Positions 18,100 to 26,572 of a DNA stretch of 64,000 nt are shown here, one piece after another (position 1 is the stretch's first letter; each line of letters begins with the position of its first letter). Made by a program: the position numbers and the translations under genes. The stretch is from positions 1-64,000 of the forward strand of contig CAMFHP010000006.1 in assembly GCA_945952225.1 (NCBI GenBank). The letters are read 5' to 3'. The notes beneath the pieces were generated by a model. That model did no database searches, was not told where the DNA came from, and saw nothing but the letters and a program-made list of their open reading frames with translations. Source of the DNA: an uncultured Myxococcaceae bacterium (lineage in GTDB: Bacteria > Myxococcota_A > Polyangia > Polyangiales > Ga0077539).

Positions 18100-21000
18100 T
18101 CAGGGCGCGGGCGGAATGAACGAACACGTCGCGCGCTCCGCACACGTGTGTTCCGCGGGGTGCGAGCGGTAGTAGAGATCGGCGCCGTCGGTCGCGAAGA
18201 AGTGCCCGATCGTGTGGAGGAGGTACACCTCGGGGTGCCACGGATCCGACGGGTCGGGGAGCCCGAAGGAGTGCTGTCCGCCCGGGGTCATGTAGGCGTT
18301 GAGCACGGCGGCCGAGGGGCCCGTGGCGCCGCTCCAGGTGGCGATCGTGGGCTGCCACACGTCGTCGAGCGAGGCGCCCGCCACGGGGGTCGCGCGGCGC
18401 ACGAGACGGAGCGGCGGCGAGAGCGTCTGCTCGCCGAAGCGCTGCGCGCCCTCGTCGAGGTCGTCGACGTCGAAGAGAATGTCGGCGCGTCCCGTGGAGG
18501 GGCTCGGAAAGCGTCCGAGGGCCGCGATGCCTTCGAGCACGCCGCGGTCGATGAGCACGCGGTTGGGCGTGCGGTTGTAGCGGGCGAAGAGGGCGTTCGG
18601 CGTGGCGTAGTCGGCCCACTCGCCGAAGCGCGCGACCGCCGACGCGGGGAGAAAGGGCACCACGCCCGCCGCGCGTGCGAAGGCGTTTCCCGTGCTGATG
18701 GGCACGGCCTGATCGCCCACGGTGTTCACCACGAGGAGCGCGTGGGGCGCGTGATCCGTGGGGCGACGGAGGTAGTAGAGCGGCGCCCACGAGATCGGGT
18801 CCGCGGCGTCGAGGGCGGCCTGCGCGAGGAGCAGGAAGCGTCGCATCTCCGGCGTCTGGCGACGGATGCCCAGGCCCTCGGCGGGCGAGCGCAGCGGGGC
18901 TCCGCGCTGCACCCAACGGCGCACGGGCGCGTCGGCGGTGGCGTCGGGCGGAATGTGTCCGCAGCCGCGCTGGCAGTCTCCCTCGACCACGCGCTGCGTC
19001 TCGACGGTGGCCCGCTCGCGCGCGTCGGGCGTGAGCGCGCAGGTGCCATAGTCTGTCACCGCTCCGCCCACGTAGATCTTCACCTGGAGCGGGTCGTTCT
19101 CGTCGGTGGGAAGGCCGATGCGGAGCCGTCCGCCGTCGGCCACGCGGGCGCATCGCTGCGCGCCCGTGCGGAGGTTGATCGCCACCACGTCGTCGCCGGG
19201 CGCGAGGGCCGGGAGCGCGAGCGATCCGCGGGTCTCGGCCGAGGCGCGCGGGAGGAGGTCGGCGCACGCGAACTCCAGCTCGCCGGTGTCGTTGAGGTCG
19301 GGCACGAGGAAGCGCAGCGACACCTGCGCGCCCGTACACGCCGTGCGCGTGACCGTGCCGCGCGGGGGATAGTCACTCGCGGGCAGGGCCATCACGAGCG
19401 GTCCCATCACGCGGAGGATCACGGCCTCCTTCACGCCGCCCTGCGTGGAGCGGATGCCCACGTCGGTCATGCCGCCGCTGCCCGACACCGGCGCGGCCGC
19501 GCGCACCGAGGCGTCGGCGCTGCCGAGCACCATCGAGAGGATGCCGCCGAGGGAGCCGCCCATGGTGAAGAAGCGCGCCTCGGGACCGCCCACGTCGGGG
19601 GTGCCGTCGCCGTTGAAATCACCCGCGAGGTCGTCGGCGGCGGAGCCGTTGCCGTTGTAGTCGACGCCCGCGCGCGCACGCCCGTCGAAGCCGCGGAACG
19701 CGCGGATCAGCTGCATGTGATCGAGCGCGTGCTGCCGCATGTTGTCGCGGGTGTGAAAGACGTAGGCTGTCCAGAAGTCTCCGCCCGAGTCGGGGATGAG
19801 GTCGCCGTTGAGATCCTTCGCGCGGCTCACGGTGAAGGGCTCGACGAGGCCGCCGTTGCACATGCCGCGGAACAGCGCCGGAAACACCGCGCGCGCCGTC
19901 GCGTCGAGCACGAGCCCGTGGCCCGGCGCGTTGATGCCCACCATCGCGATGCCGTGCGCGGCCATGAACGGTCCGAAGCCCAGCGCGTCGGTGAAATTCC
20001 CCGTGTAGCCGTGGCCCATGAACGCCACGGGGAAGGGCGCGCTGTGCCCCGCGTTGGGCTTCGGCACCACCATCGCGAACTGCACCGTGTCGCTGCCCGC
20101 GTGGGCGATCTCGCCGGTGCGGCTGTTGAGCGTCCAGCGCGCGTGGGCGTCGCGGCTGTTGGGATCGCCCATGAGGTACGGCGTGCGGTACGAGCCGAAG
20201 GCCACGTAGTCGACGTAGCGGTACTGCGCCACGAGGAGGTCGCGCGTGGCCTCGTCGACGCCGAGCCCCTGGGCGAGCGCGCGCACGAGCGTTTCGAGGG
20301 CCGCGCCGCGCACGATGTAGGGCCGCGCGTTCTGGTCGTCGGAGCATCCCGCGCCCTGGTTGGCCTGCACGAGCGAGAGGTCGGGCGTGAACGGTCGCAG
20401 CGCCGACGCGAAGGGGCCTTCGCCGTAGAGTCCGCGGCGCAGCGCGAGGAGGTCGCTCACGGTGGTCTGCGTGGTGAAGCGCCACGCGAAGGTCACGCGC
20501 GCGCCCGACTCGCCCGCGCGGGGGCGGTACGCGAGGCCGCCGTAGTAGCGCGCCGCGGGGCCGCGGAGGAGGCCGTCGAGTGCGTCGAGCGAGGCGGCCT
20601 GCGCGGGGTGGGCGACGGTGTCGAAGGGCGAGCGCACGGGCGCGCCGTCGGCGCTGCGGAGGCGGTCGGTGAGCACCACGGCGTAGGGCGTGCGCTCTTC
20701 GAGGGGAACGAGCGGGCGCACGATGAGGGTGCGCGTGTCGGGCTCCCAGTAGGTGCTGAGGTCGTTCTCGGCGGTGCCCGTGGGCGGAAAGATCGCCGCG
20801 CGGTTGAGCACGCCGTCGAAGTTGGTGTCTTCGCCGGGGTCGAGGCGGCCGTTGTTGTTGGTGTCTTCGTGGACGGTTTCGAAGAGCAGGTTCGACTGAC
20901 CGCCGCGGGGGTCGTTGGGGTAGTACCCGTCGCGGTTCTTCGCCGTGTAGACGAAGTTGCCGTCGCCCATGTCGACGGGCACGGGAACGCCCGTGCGGAG

Positions 21001-21414
21001 GTTCACGAGGTACACCGCGTCGTCGGTGAAATCGTGGTCGTCGCCGCGCATGCGACGGGTGAGGTCGGCGAGGTCGACGTCGCGGTCGAAGCTCACGGTG
21101 ATGGGCTGAAACGTTCCCCAGCCGTCGAGTTCGGCGAAGCCCTGGCGCAGTCGCGATTCGAAGCCCGTCTCGGCCACGACGCTCGCGTTGAGGCGCAGCC
21201 CCGTGGGGGAGTTCGGGTCGGGAAAGGTCGCGATGTCGTTGGGGAGCGGGATCTCGGGCAGCGGCCGACGGGTGAAGTCCCACCGCACGCGGGGGCCATC
21301 GGCGCGCACGCCTGCGGGCACGGCGCGCGGGCCCTGGTCGACGGGGTCGCCGCCCTCGCACGACGCGAGGAGCAGCGTGAGCACGGGGAGCAGCGGAGCG
21401 ATCCTGCGGCGCAT
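18100..21414 (-). CDS. Large alpha/beta-hydrolase-fold lipoprotein with EF-hand-like loops
   Basis: 1104 residues. Signal peptide with lipobox LLASC (about residue 19). The N-terminal 300 residues resemble Big_5-like or lipase N-terminal modules (VSFDRDVDLADL, PYAVVLTDRLRS). Ca-binding-type loops occur at DTNNNGRLDPGED, DLNGDLIPD, DYNGNG and DFNGDGTPD. A hydrolase core shows MGHGYTG and the nucleophile elbow TMGGSLGGIL, with a late His in GGQHSFGLP. A surface lipase or esterase is likely. Upstream bases to 21430 hold CATCGT 10 nt before the ATG. Confidence 0.85.
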   Translation of the reverse strand: MRRRIAPLLPVLTLLLASCEGGDPVDQGPRAVPAGVRADGPRVRWDFTRRPLPEIPLPNDIATFPDPNSPTGLRLNASVVAETGFESRLRQGFAELDGWGTFQPITVSFDRDVDLADLTRRMRGDDHDFTDDAVYLVNLRTGVPVPVDMGDGNFVYTAKNRDGYYPNDPRGGQSNLLFETVHEDTNNNGRLDPGEDTNFDGVLNRAAIFPPTGTAENDLSTYWEPDTRTLIVRPLVPLEERTPYAVVLTDRLRSADGAPVRSPFDTVAHPAQAASLDALDGLLRGPAARYYGGLAYRPRAGESGARVTFAWRFTTQTTVSDLLALRRGLYGEGPFASALRPFTPDLSLVQANQGAGCSDDQNARPYIVRGAALETLVRALAQGLGVDEATRDLLVAQYRYVDYVAFGSYRTPYLMGDPNSRDAHARWTLNSRTGEIAHAGSDTVQFAMVVPKPNAGHSAPFPVAFMGHGYTGNFTDALGFGPFMAAHGIAMVGINAPGHGLVLDATARAVFPALFRGMCNGGLVEPFTVSRAKDLNGDLIPDSGGDFWTAYVFHTRDNMRQHALDHMQLIRAFRGFDGRARAGVDYNGNGSAADDLAGDFNGDGTPDVGGPEARFFTMGGSLGGILSMVLGSADASVRAAAPVSGSGGMTDVGIRSTQGGVKEAVILRVMGPLVMALPASDYPPRGTVTRTACTGAQVSLRFLVPDLNDTGELEFACADLLPRASAETRGSLALPALAPGDDVVAINLRTGAQRCARVADGGRLRIGLPTDENDPLQVKIYVGGAVTDYGTCALTPDARERATVETQRVVEGDCQRGCGHIPPDATADAPVRRWVQRGAPLRSPAEGLGIRRQTPEMRRFLLLAQAALDAADPISWAPLYYLRRPTDHAPHALLVVNTVGDQAVPISTGNAFARAAGVVPFLPASAVARFGEWADYATPNALFARYNRTPNRVLIDRGVLEGIAALGRFPSPSTGRADILFDVDDLDEGAQRFGEQTLSPPLRLVRRATPVAGASLDDVWQPTIATWSGATGPSAAVLNAYMTPGGQHSFGLPDPSDPWHPEVYLLHTIGHFFATDGADLYYRSHPAEHTCAERATCSFIPPAP

Positions 21415-21732
21415 CGGGGGCGCGACGATGCCACGACTCCGCGCGGGGGAAACGGGGCAAACGAAACGCCCGCAAACGAAGGCACAACGTGACGGTGGGC
21501 GCAGGGCCGTGACGATTCCTGAACGAGCCCGCGGGGCCGCGGACAATGAACTCCGACAGAAGCGGCTCGCAACGCGCCGCCCGCCCGAACGCTCGTCTCG
21601 ACGTGGCGCTGGTCTGTTGATCTGGGGAGATCCGCGGTCACGCACTTCGAGGCAGCGTTCGGGCGGGGGCGCCGCGCGACCCCACGGATGCGCCCTCCGC
21701 GCGGGCGTCGACGGAATGTGCTGCGCCTCCCG
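21415..21732. other. Divergent intergenic region (318 bp) upstream of the ECF sigma gene
   Basis: No convincing gene is present; frames here have mixed third-position bases. The region separates the hydrolase lipoprotein gene (minus) from the ECF sigma gene (plus) and contains a 14-bp perfect inverted repeat (21580-21593 and 21654-21667). It is locally richer in A and T than the flanking genes, for example at 21450-21490 and 21540-21560. Confidence 0.7.
21580..21667. repeat. 14-bp perfect inverted repeat with a 60-bp spacer
   Basis: CCCGCCCGAACGCT at 21580-21593 is the exact reverse complement of AGCGTTCGGGCGGG at 21654-21667. It lies 66-153 bp before the ECF sigma start. Arms this long and exact are unlikely to be chance. 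It could be paired protein-binding half-sites with looping, or a cruciform. Confidence 0.75.
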
Positions 21733-22332
21733 ATGATCCTCGCGCTCGACCCGACTGCGACCGTGGCACACTCGCCGCCCTCCGCCGCGTCTGCGGAGCC
21801 TTCCGCACGCGCCGTGACCGCCCTCCCGCCCTTCGAAGAACTCTACCGCGCGCACTTCGAATTTGTGTGGCGCACGCTGCTGCGACTGGGCGTTCCGCGT
21901 CGTGACGTCGAAGACCAGCTCCAGGAGGTCTTCAAGGTCGTGCACACGCAGCGGAGCTCGTACGACGGCCGCGCGTCGGCGCGCGCGTGGCTCTTCGGCA
22001 TCGCCCACAACGTGGCCCGCACGTGGCGCCGCGGCGTGCGCCGCAAGGGCGTGTTCGATCCGCTCCCCGAGGTGCTCCCCGATCTGCGCGGGGCCTCGGC
22101 CGAGCGCAGCGCCGCGACGCGCGAAGACCTCCAGCTGCTCTCGTCCCTCGTCGACGCGCTCGACGACGATCTCCGCGATGTGTTCATCATGACCGAACTG
22201 CTTGAGATGACCGCCCGCGAGATCGGCGAGGCCCTCTCGCTCTCGCCCAACACCGTCTCCACGCGACTCCGCCGCGCGTGGGACGAGGTCGACCGCAAGG
22301 TCGCGCTCCACCGCCGGAGACAGCAGCCGTGA
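21733..22332 (+). CDS. ECF RNA polymerase sigma factor
   Basis: 199 residues. Sigma region 2 (about 37-105) has FEELYRAHFEFVWRTL and ARAWLFGIAHNVART; region 4 (about 150-190) has MTAREIGEALSLSPNTVSTR, the helix-turn-helix that reads the -35 element. The 35-residue N-terminal extension is Ala/Pro-rich. The stop overlaps the next gene (GTGA), which is probably its regulator. Confidence 0.95.
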   Translation: MILALDPTATVAHSPPSAASAEPSARAVTALPPFEELYRAHFEFVWRTLLRLGVPRRDVEDQLQEVFKVVHTQRSSYDGRASARAWLFGIAHNVARTWRRGVRRKGVFDPLPEVLPDLRGASAERSAATREDLQLLSSLVDALDDDLRDVFIMTELLEMTAREIGEALSLSPNTVSTRLRRAWDEVDRKVALHRRRQQP

Positions 22333-23039
22333 CCGACCCCGACATCCGCCGCGCACTCCAGCATCTTCGCGACCACGACGCGCCCGCCGACGTCGACCGC
22401 GACGCGCTTCTGCAGAAGATCCTCGCGGCCGCTCCTGCGGCGCCGACGGCGCCCGTGACGTCTCCTGCGCGCTCGCTCCGCACGCCTGCGCTCGTGGGCA
22501 CCGCGGCCCTCGTCGCGGCCCTCGCATGGCGCGCGCTGCGTCCCGTGCCCACGCCCGCGGCACCGCAGCCTGCGCCCGTGAATGCACCTGCGAACGTGGC
22601 GGTGACCGCGCCCGTGACCGCGCCCGCGAACCCCGCGGTGAACGCGCCGGTGAACGCACCCGCGAGCCCTCGCGCAACGGCGCCCGCGAACGTGCCCGTG
22701 AACGCGCCCACGAACGCACCGGCGAACGCGCGCACGGCACGGCCCGCGACGCCTCCGCTCGATGACGAGTGGACGCTCCTGCGCGAGGCCGACGTGGCGC
22801 TTCAGGGGCACGAGCCCGAGCGCGCGCTGCGCATCCTCGCGCGACACACGGTGCAGCACCCGCGCGGCGTGGCAGGACCGGAAGTGCTCGCCTACCGCGT
22901 GCGCGCCTACTGCATGGCCGGACGCACCGACGAGGCCCGCGCCACCGCGGTCGAACTCCAGGCGCGCGCCCCCGAGTCGCCGGCGGCATACTCCCTCCGG
23001 TCGACGTGCGTGACGCTGCGCTCCTCTCCTTCGCCCTGA
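22329..23039 (+). CDS. Membrane protein, possible anti-sigma or sigma-coupled regulator
   Basis: 236 residues from GTG. A charged N-terminal helix (TDPDIRRALQHLRDHDAP), one membrane segment (about 60-76), an Asn-Ala-Pro-rich extracytoplasmic linker (about 85-140) and a TPR-like C-terminal region (WTLLREADVALQGHEPERAL). The layout and the 4-nt overlap with the sigma gene fit a sigma-factor partner, but no ZAS zinc motif (HxxxCxxC) is present. Not assigned to a named family. Confidence 0.8.
   Translation: MTDPDIRRALQHLRDHDAPADVDRDALLQKILAAAPAAPTAPVTSPARSLRTPALVGTAALVAALAWRALRPVPTPAAPQPAPVNAPANVAVTAPVTAPANPAVNAPVNAPASPRATAPANVPVNAPTNAPANARTARPATPPLDDEWTLLREADVALQGHEPERALRILARHTVQHPRGVAGPEVLAYRVRAYCMAGRTDEARATAVELQARAPESPAAYSLRSTCVTLRSSPSP
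22555..22745 (+). repeat. Degenerate repeat encoding Asn-Ala-Pro / Thr-Ala-Pro linker
   Basis: Units such as CCCGTGAACGCG, CCCGCGAACGTG and CCCGTGACCGCG recur about fourteen times and encode PVNAPANVAVTAPVTAPANP-type sequence. This is a periplasm-spanning linker in the sigma-coupled membrane protein. Confidence 0.7.
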
Positions 23040-23980
23040 TCGTCGCACCCGCGACGGTGCACGCGCAGACCGCGCCCGCCGAAGCCCCGCTCACGTGGAA
23101 CGCGCCGTCGCCGTGCCCCGCGCGCGACGAGGTGATGGCCCGCGCGTGGTCCGCGGGATTGCGTCGCGACCTCACGGTCTCGTGGTCGGCGACGGCCGTC
23201 GTGCGCAACACCGCGCCGGGCCCGTGGACCCTCGAAATGCACATCGCCGTGGGCCGCGACGGGCTCACCCAACACCGCAGCGCGCGCACCTGCGCCGCCC
23301 TCGCGCAGCTCGCGGGCGTCGACCTCGCGCTCGTGCTCAACGCGCACGCCGACGATCCACCACCACCTCCTCCACCGCCGCCACCACCTCCTCCTCCGCC
23401 ACCACCACCACCGCCACCTCCACCCGATCCCGTGGTGCCGCAGGTCGATGCGCCCGATGCGCCGCCTCCACCGCCGCCGCGCGCGTGGCGTGTGCTCGCG
23501 CGGGCGCTCGTGACGACCGACGTGGGACTGCTCCCCATGGGCAACGTGGGCGCGGGGGTGGGCCTCGGTGTGGCGTGGCGCGCGCTTCGGGTGACGGTCA
23601 CGGGCGTGTGGTTCGCCCCCGTGGCGAGCGACCTCCACGCGGCCCGCATCGGCGCGCTCTCGACCTCGCTGCGCGCGTGCGGACACATCGCGTGGACGAA
23701 CCTCTCCCTCGACGCGTGCGGCGGCCTCGCGGGCGGAACCCTCAGCGCCCAGGGCGACGCCTCGCTCGTCGCGGCCTACAACAACCGCGAGCCGTGGCTC
23801 TCGGTGCTCGCGGGCGTCGACCTGTGGTGGTCACCGCGCCCGTGGATCGCGCTCGGTCCCGGCGTCGACGTGGGCGCGCTCGCGCTGCGTCCGTATGTGA
23901 CCGTCGACAACCTCGGCGTCGTGCACGACCCGTCGCGGGTGTACGCCGACCTTCGCTTCACGATCGAGCTGCGATTGTAA
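23006..23980 (+). CDS. Exported protein with 23-residue polyproline tract
   Basis: 324 residues from a GTG inside the end of the upstream gene (34-nt overlap). A signal peptide (VRDAALLSFALIVAPATVHA) leads to a domain of about 90 residues with two Cys, a run of 23 consecutive Pro (23357-23425), and a beta-barrel-like C-terminal half of 170 residues ending in TIELRL. It probably bridges the periplasm to an outer-membrane barrel. Translation of the run should require EF-P. As the third gene of the ECF operon it may be a target or sensor. Confidence 0.82.
   Translation: MRDAALLSFALIVAPATVHAQTAPAEAPLTWNAPSPCPARDEVMARAWSAGLRRDLTVSWSATAVVRNTAPGPWTLEMHIAVGRDGLTQHRSARTCAALAQLAGVDLALVLNAHADDPPPPPPPPPPPPPPPPPPPPPPPDPVVPQVDAPDAPPPPPPRAWRVLARALVTTDVGLLPMGNVGAGVGLGVAWRALRVTVTGVWFAPVASDLHAARIGALSTSLRACGHIAWTNLSLDACGGLAGGTLSAQGDASLVAAYNNREPWLSVLAGVDLWWSPRPWIALGPGVDVGALALRPYVTVDNLGVVHDPSRVYADLRFTIELRL
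23357..23425 (+). repeat. Polyproline codon tract (23 codons) with atypical codons
   Basis: Codon count gives 12 CCA, 6 CCT, 4 CCG and 1 CCC, although neighbouring genes use CCC and CCG almost exclusively. The triplet repeat could expand or contract. Confidence 0.9.
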
Positions 23981-23989
23981 ACGTCGGCT

Positions 23990-25174
23990 TTATGAACGTC
24001 GGCGCCGTCGCAGCGCCGCGAGGGCCACGAGCGCGGCACTCCAGGGCACCGTTCCGCGCGTGTGCGCAGGGCCCGGAACGTCGCAACTGCACCCGCCCTG
24101 GAGGTCGCCGGTGTCGGCCGTCGGAGACTCGTCGACGTTGCCCGCATCGCCGAGCGCCGGAGACTCATCGACCACGTCGAGCGCCGCGTCGTCACCCGCG
24201 TCGTCGCCCGCATCGGAGGTCGTTCCATCGCTCGCGTCCTCGCTCGTCGCGTCGCTCGCAGCGTCGAGGGCCGCGTCGGTGCCGAGGTCGGACGACGCAT
24301 CGCGCATCGCATCGACGGCCACGTCGCGGGTCACGTCGACGGTCACGTCGCGCACCGCCACGGTGTCACGGGGAACGTCGAGCACCGTCGGTCGGTCGAC
24401 GCCTGCGTCCTGCACGGCGACGCCGATGCCCGCGAGCGCGTTGAGGTCGGCCATCGTGCCGTTGAAGCGGTTGCGGTCGACGTTGCCCGCGATGCCCGCC
24501 ACGCGGCTCGTGCTCGAGAACTGCCAGAAGCGCCAGTTGCTCCACTGGTTCGCGATGTTGGGGCACGCGGCCGACGTGTACTGCGGGTGCCACAGCGGCG
24601 CGGTGTTGAACGCCGTCGTCGCGAGGTAGCCCTCCCAGTAGTACTTGCCGGAGTACAGAATCGGCGCGCGCCCCGTGCCCGCCTGCACGCGGTCGTACCA
24701 GATGCGCAGGCGACGGGCGTACTCGGCCCGCGAGGGGATTCCATCGGCCGGCGGCTCCTCGACGTCGGCCACCACGGGGAGATCCCCCGCGCCGAGGCGT
24801 CCCACGGCGGCCACGATGCGGTCGGCCTGGAGCGCAGGGTCTTGCAGGGGCTTGAACCACTGGTACGCCCCGCGGAGGAGCCCCACGCGCCGCGCCTCGC
24901 GCCAGTTGCGATCGAACTGCGAGTCGCGCGTGTTGGCCCCGTAGTACGCGCGAATGAACGCGTAGCGCACGGTGGTGCTGCGCACCTGGTTCCAGTCGAT
25001 GGTGCCCTGCCAGAACGACACGTCGATGCCGTCGACGGTGGAGCCCCGCGCGCACACGATCTGCTCCTGCGTGAGCGCGTCGAGCTCGGGGTCGCCGCTG
25101 CATCCGAGCGCGAACACCGTCGCGGCAACCATCCATGGAGCCCGTCGCGTCCTCACGGTTCGTGAGCGTCGCAC
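23990..25174 (-). CDS. GH25 lysozyme-like lipoprotein with MYXO-CTERM-like tail
   Basis: 394 residues from GTG at 25174, preceded by GGAG at 5 nt. An Arg-rich n-region and a short hydrophobic stretch end in LGC. The glycosyl hydrolase 25 domain (about 45-235) shows GIDVSFWQGTIDW and the catalytic-type VVADVEEP, with YSGKYYW and WQFSS later. A 110-residue Asp/Ala/Val linker follows, then GGCSC, a hydrophobic helix (PWSAALVALAAL) and a terminal RRRRRS. That tail matches MYXO-CTERM sorting signals, which are cleaved and anchored at the surface. Muramidase activity in predation or wall turnover is likely. Confidence 0.88.
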   Translation of the reverse strand: MRRSRTVRTRRAPWMVAATVFALGCSGDPELDALTQEQIVCARGSTVDGIDVSFWQGTIDWNQVRSTTVRYAFIRAYYGANTRDSQFDRNWREARRVGLLRGAYQWFKPLQDPALQADRIVAAVGRLGAGDLPVVADVEEPPADGIPSRAEYARRLRIWYDRVQAGTGRAPILYSGKYYWEGYLATTAFNTAPLWHPQYTSAACPNIANQWSNWRFWQFSSTSRVAGIAGNVDRNRFNGTMADLNALAGIGVAVQDAGVDRPTVLDVPRDTVAVRDVTVDVTRDVAVDAMRDASSDLGTDAALDAASDATSEDASDGTTSDAGDDAGDDAALDVVDESPALGDAGNVDESPTADTGDLQGGCSCDVPGPAHTRGTVPWSAALVALAALRRRRRS

Positions 25175-25248
25175 ACACGCTCCGCCCGCGGGAAGCGCCA
25201 CGCGCGCGCAATCTCCGGTAGGCTCCGCGGCCTCGCGCCATCGCCCCC

Positions 25249-26544
25249 ATGACCCGCCGCCCCGCCCTCGTCGTCTTTCACACCCGCACCGGCGTCGCCG
25301 CGCTCAACGTCGTGAGCGCCGCCCTCGACGCCGACCCGCGCACCGCCGACACCGACGTGCGCTTCGCCCGCGACCCCGACGAGCTCATCACCGCCGTGCG
25401 CGCGCTCCGTGACGACGGGGTGTTTGTGGTGGTGGCGTGGTCGTTCTACTCGACGGATTTCTCCCTCGCCGCGCGCGACCTCGCGACCGTCGACGCGGCC
25501 CTCGGACGCGACGGCGTGCTGCACTTCGCCGGCGGTGTGCACGCCACCGCGGAGCCCTTCGAGACGCTGCGCGCGGGCTTCGATCTGGTGTGCGTGGGCG
25601 AGGGCGAGGCCACGGTGGTCGAGGTGTTCGTGCGCCTCGCCGAGGGGCGTGATCCGAGGGAGCTCCCCGGCGTCGCGCACCTCGACGACGCGGGCGCGTT
25701 GGTGACGCACGGGCCGGGTCCGCGGCATCCGCTCGATGCGTTCCCGGGCTTCAACGCGCGGCACGTTCGGTGGAACCCGCTGGAGGTCACGCGCGGCTGC
25801 GTCTACGCCTGCACGTTCTGCCAGACGCCCTATGTGTTCAAGGCGCGCTTTCGTCACCGCTCGGTGGAGAACGTGCGCGCCCACGCCCGCGCCATGGCCC
25901 TCGCCGACGCGCGCTACATGCGCTTCGTGACCCCCACGGCGCTCTCGTACGGCAGCGACGACGAGACGCCGAACCTCGATGCGGTCGAGGCCCTCCTCGC
26001 CGCCGTGCGCGAAGAGCTCGGACGCGACGCGAAGGTGTACTTCGGCACCTTTCCCTCGGAGTGCAGGCCCGAGCACGTGACCCCGCGGGCCCTCGCGATC
26101 CTCAAGCGCTGGTGCGACAACGACAGCGTGATCATCGGAGCGCAGTCGGGCTCCGAGCGGCTCCTCACGGCCACGCGACGGGGCCACTCCGTCGACGACG
26201 TGATCCGCGCCGTGGAGCACTGTGCGGCTGCGGGGCTGCGCGCCGACGTGGATCTTCTCTACGGCCTTCCCGGCGAGACCGACGACGACCAGCGCGCCAC
26301 GGTGGCCCTCGCCGAGCGCCTCGTGGCGATGGGCGCGCGCATCCACAGCCACGCGTTCATGCCGCTGCCGGGCACGCCCCTGCGCGGCGCAGAGCCCGTT
26401 CCCGTGGGCCCCGAGCTCGACGCGATGCTTCGCAGAATGGAGGCCGCGGGGCGGAGCTATGGCCCCTGGCGCCACCACGTCCTGCGCGCCGATGAGCTCG
26501 TGAAGCGGCGGCGTGCGCGGGGCGACGGAGGCCGCGCGCGGTGA
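25249..26544 (+). CDS. B12-binding radical SAM protein, TIGR04013-like
   Basis: 431 residues. A B12-binding-like Rossmann domain (1-150, with HFAGGVHATAEP and VCVGEGE) precedes a radical SAM core whose CxxxCxxC motif is Cys184, Cys188 and Cys191 (RGCVYACTFCQTP). Later motifs GAQSGSERLL and DLLYGLPGET fit the family. It matches the MJ_1487-type proteins that have no assigned reaction. TAGGCT at 25219-25224 may be the -10 box. It diverges from the lysozyme gene. Confidence 0.9.
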   Translation: MTRRPALVVFHTRTGVAALNVVSAALDADPRTADTDVRFARDPDELITAVRALRDDGVFVVVAWSFYSTDFSLAARDLATVDAALGRDGVLHFAGGVHATAEPFETLRAGFDLVCVGEGEATVVEVFVRLAEGRDPRELPGVAHLDDAGALVTHGPGPRHPLDAFPGFNARHVRWNPLEVTRGCVYACTFCQTPYVFKARFRHRSVENVRAHARAMALADARYMRFVTPTALSYGSDDETPNLDAVEALLAAVREELGRDAKVYFGTFPSECRPEHVTPRALAILKRWCDNDSVIIGAQSGSERLLTATRRGHSVDDVIRAVEHCAAAGLRADVDLLYGLPGETDDDQRATVALAERLVAMGARIHSHAFMPLPGTPLRGAEPVPVGPELDAMLRRMEAAGRSYGPWRHHVLRADELVKRRRARGDGGRAR

Positions 26545-26572
26545 CGGTTGCAGACGTGTGCAGGCGGGGCGA

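Noticed and set aside
17482-21492. A plus-strand open frame of about 1336 codons
   Set aside because: It is antisense to the beta-barrel and large hydrolase genes and encodes Arg/Glu/His/Gly-rich sequence with no domain, typical of the complementary frame in a 70 percent GC genome.
21415-23688. An in-frame upstream extension of the large hydrolase gene through the ECF region
   Set aside because: The extension is Arg/Gly-rich, antisense to the sigma operon, and would bury a good lipoprotein signal peptide starting at 21414.
23989-24010. Repeated AACGTCGGC near the convergent gene ends as a terminator
   Set aside because: It is a direct repeat, not an inverted one, and no stem with a U-run is present.
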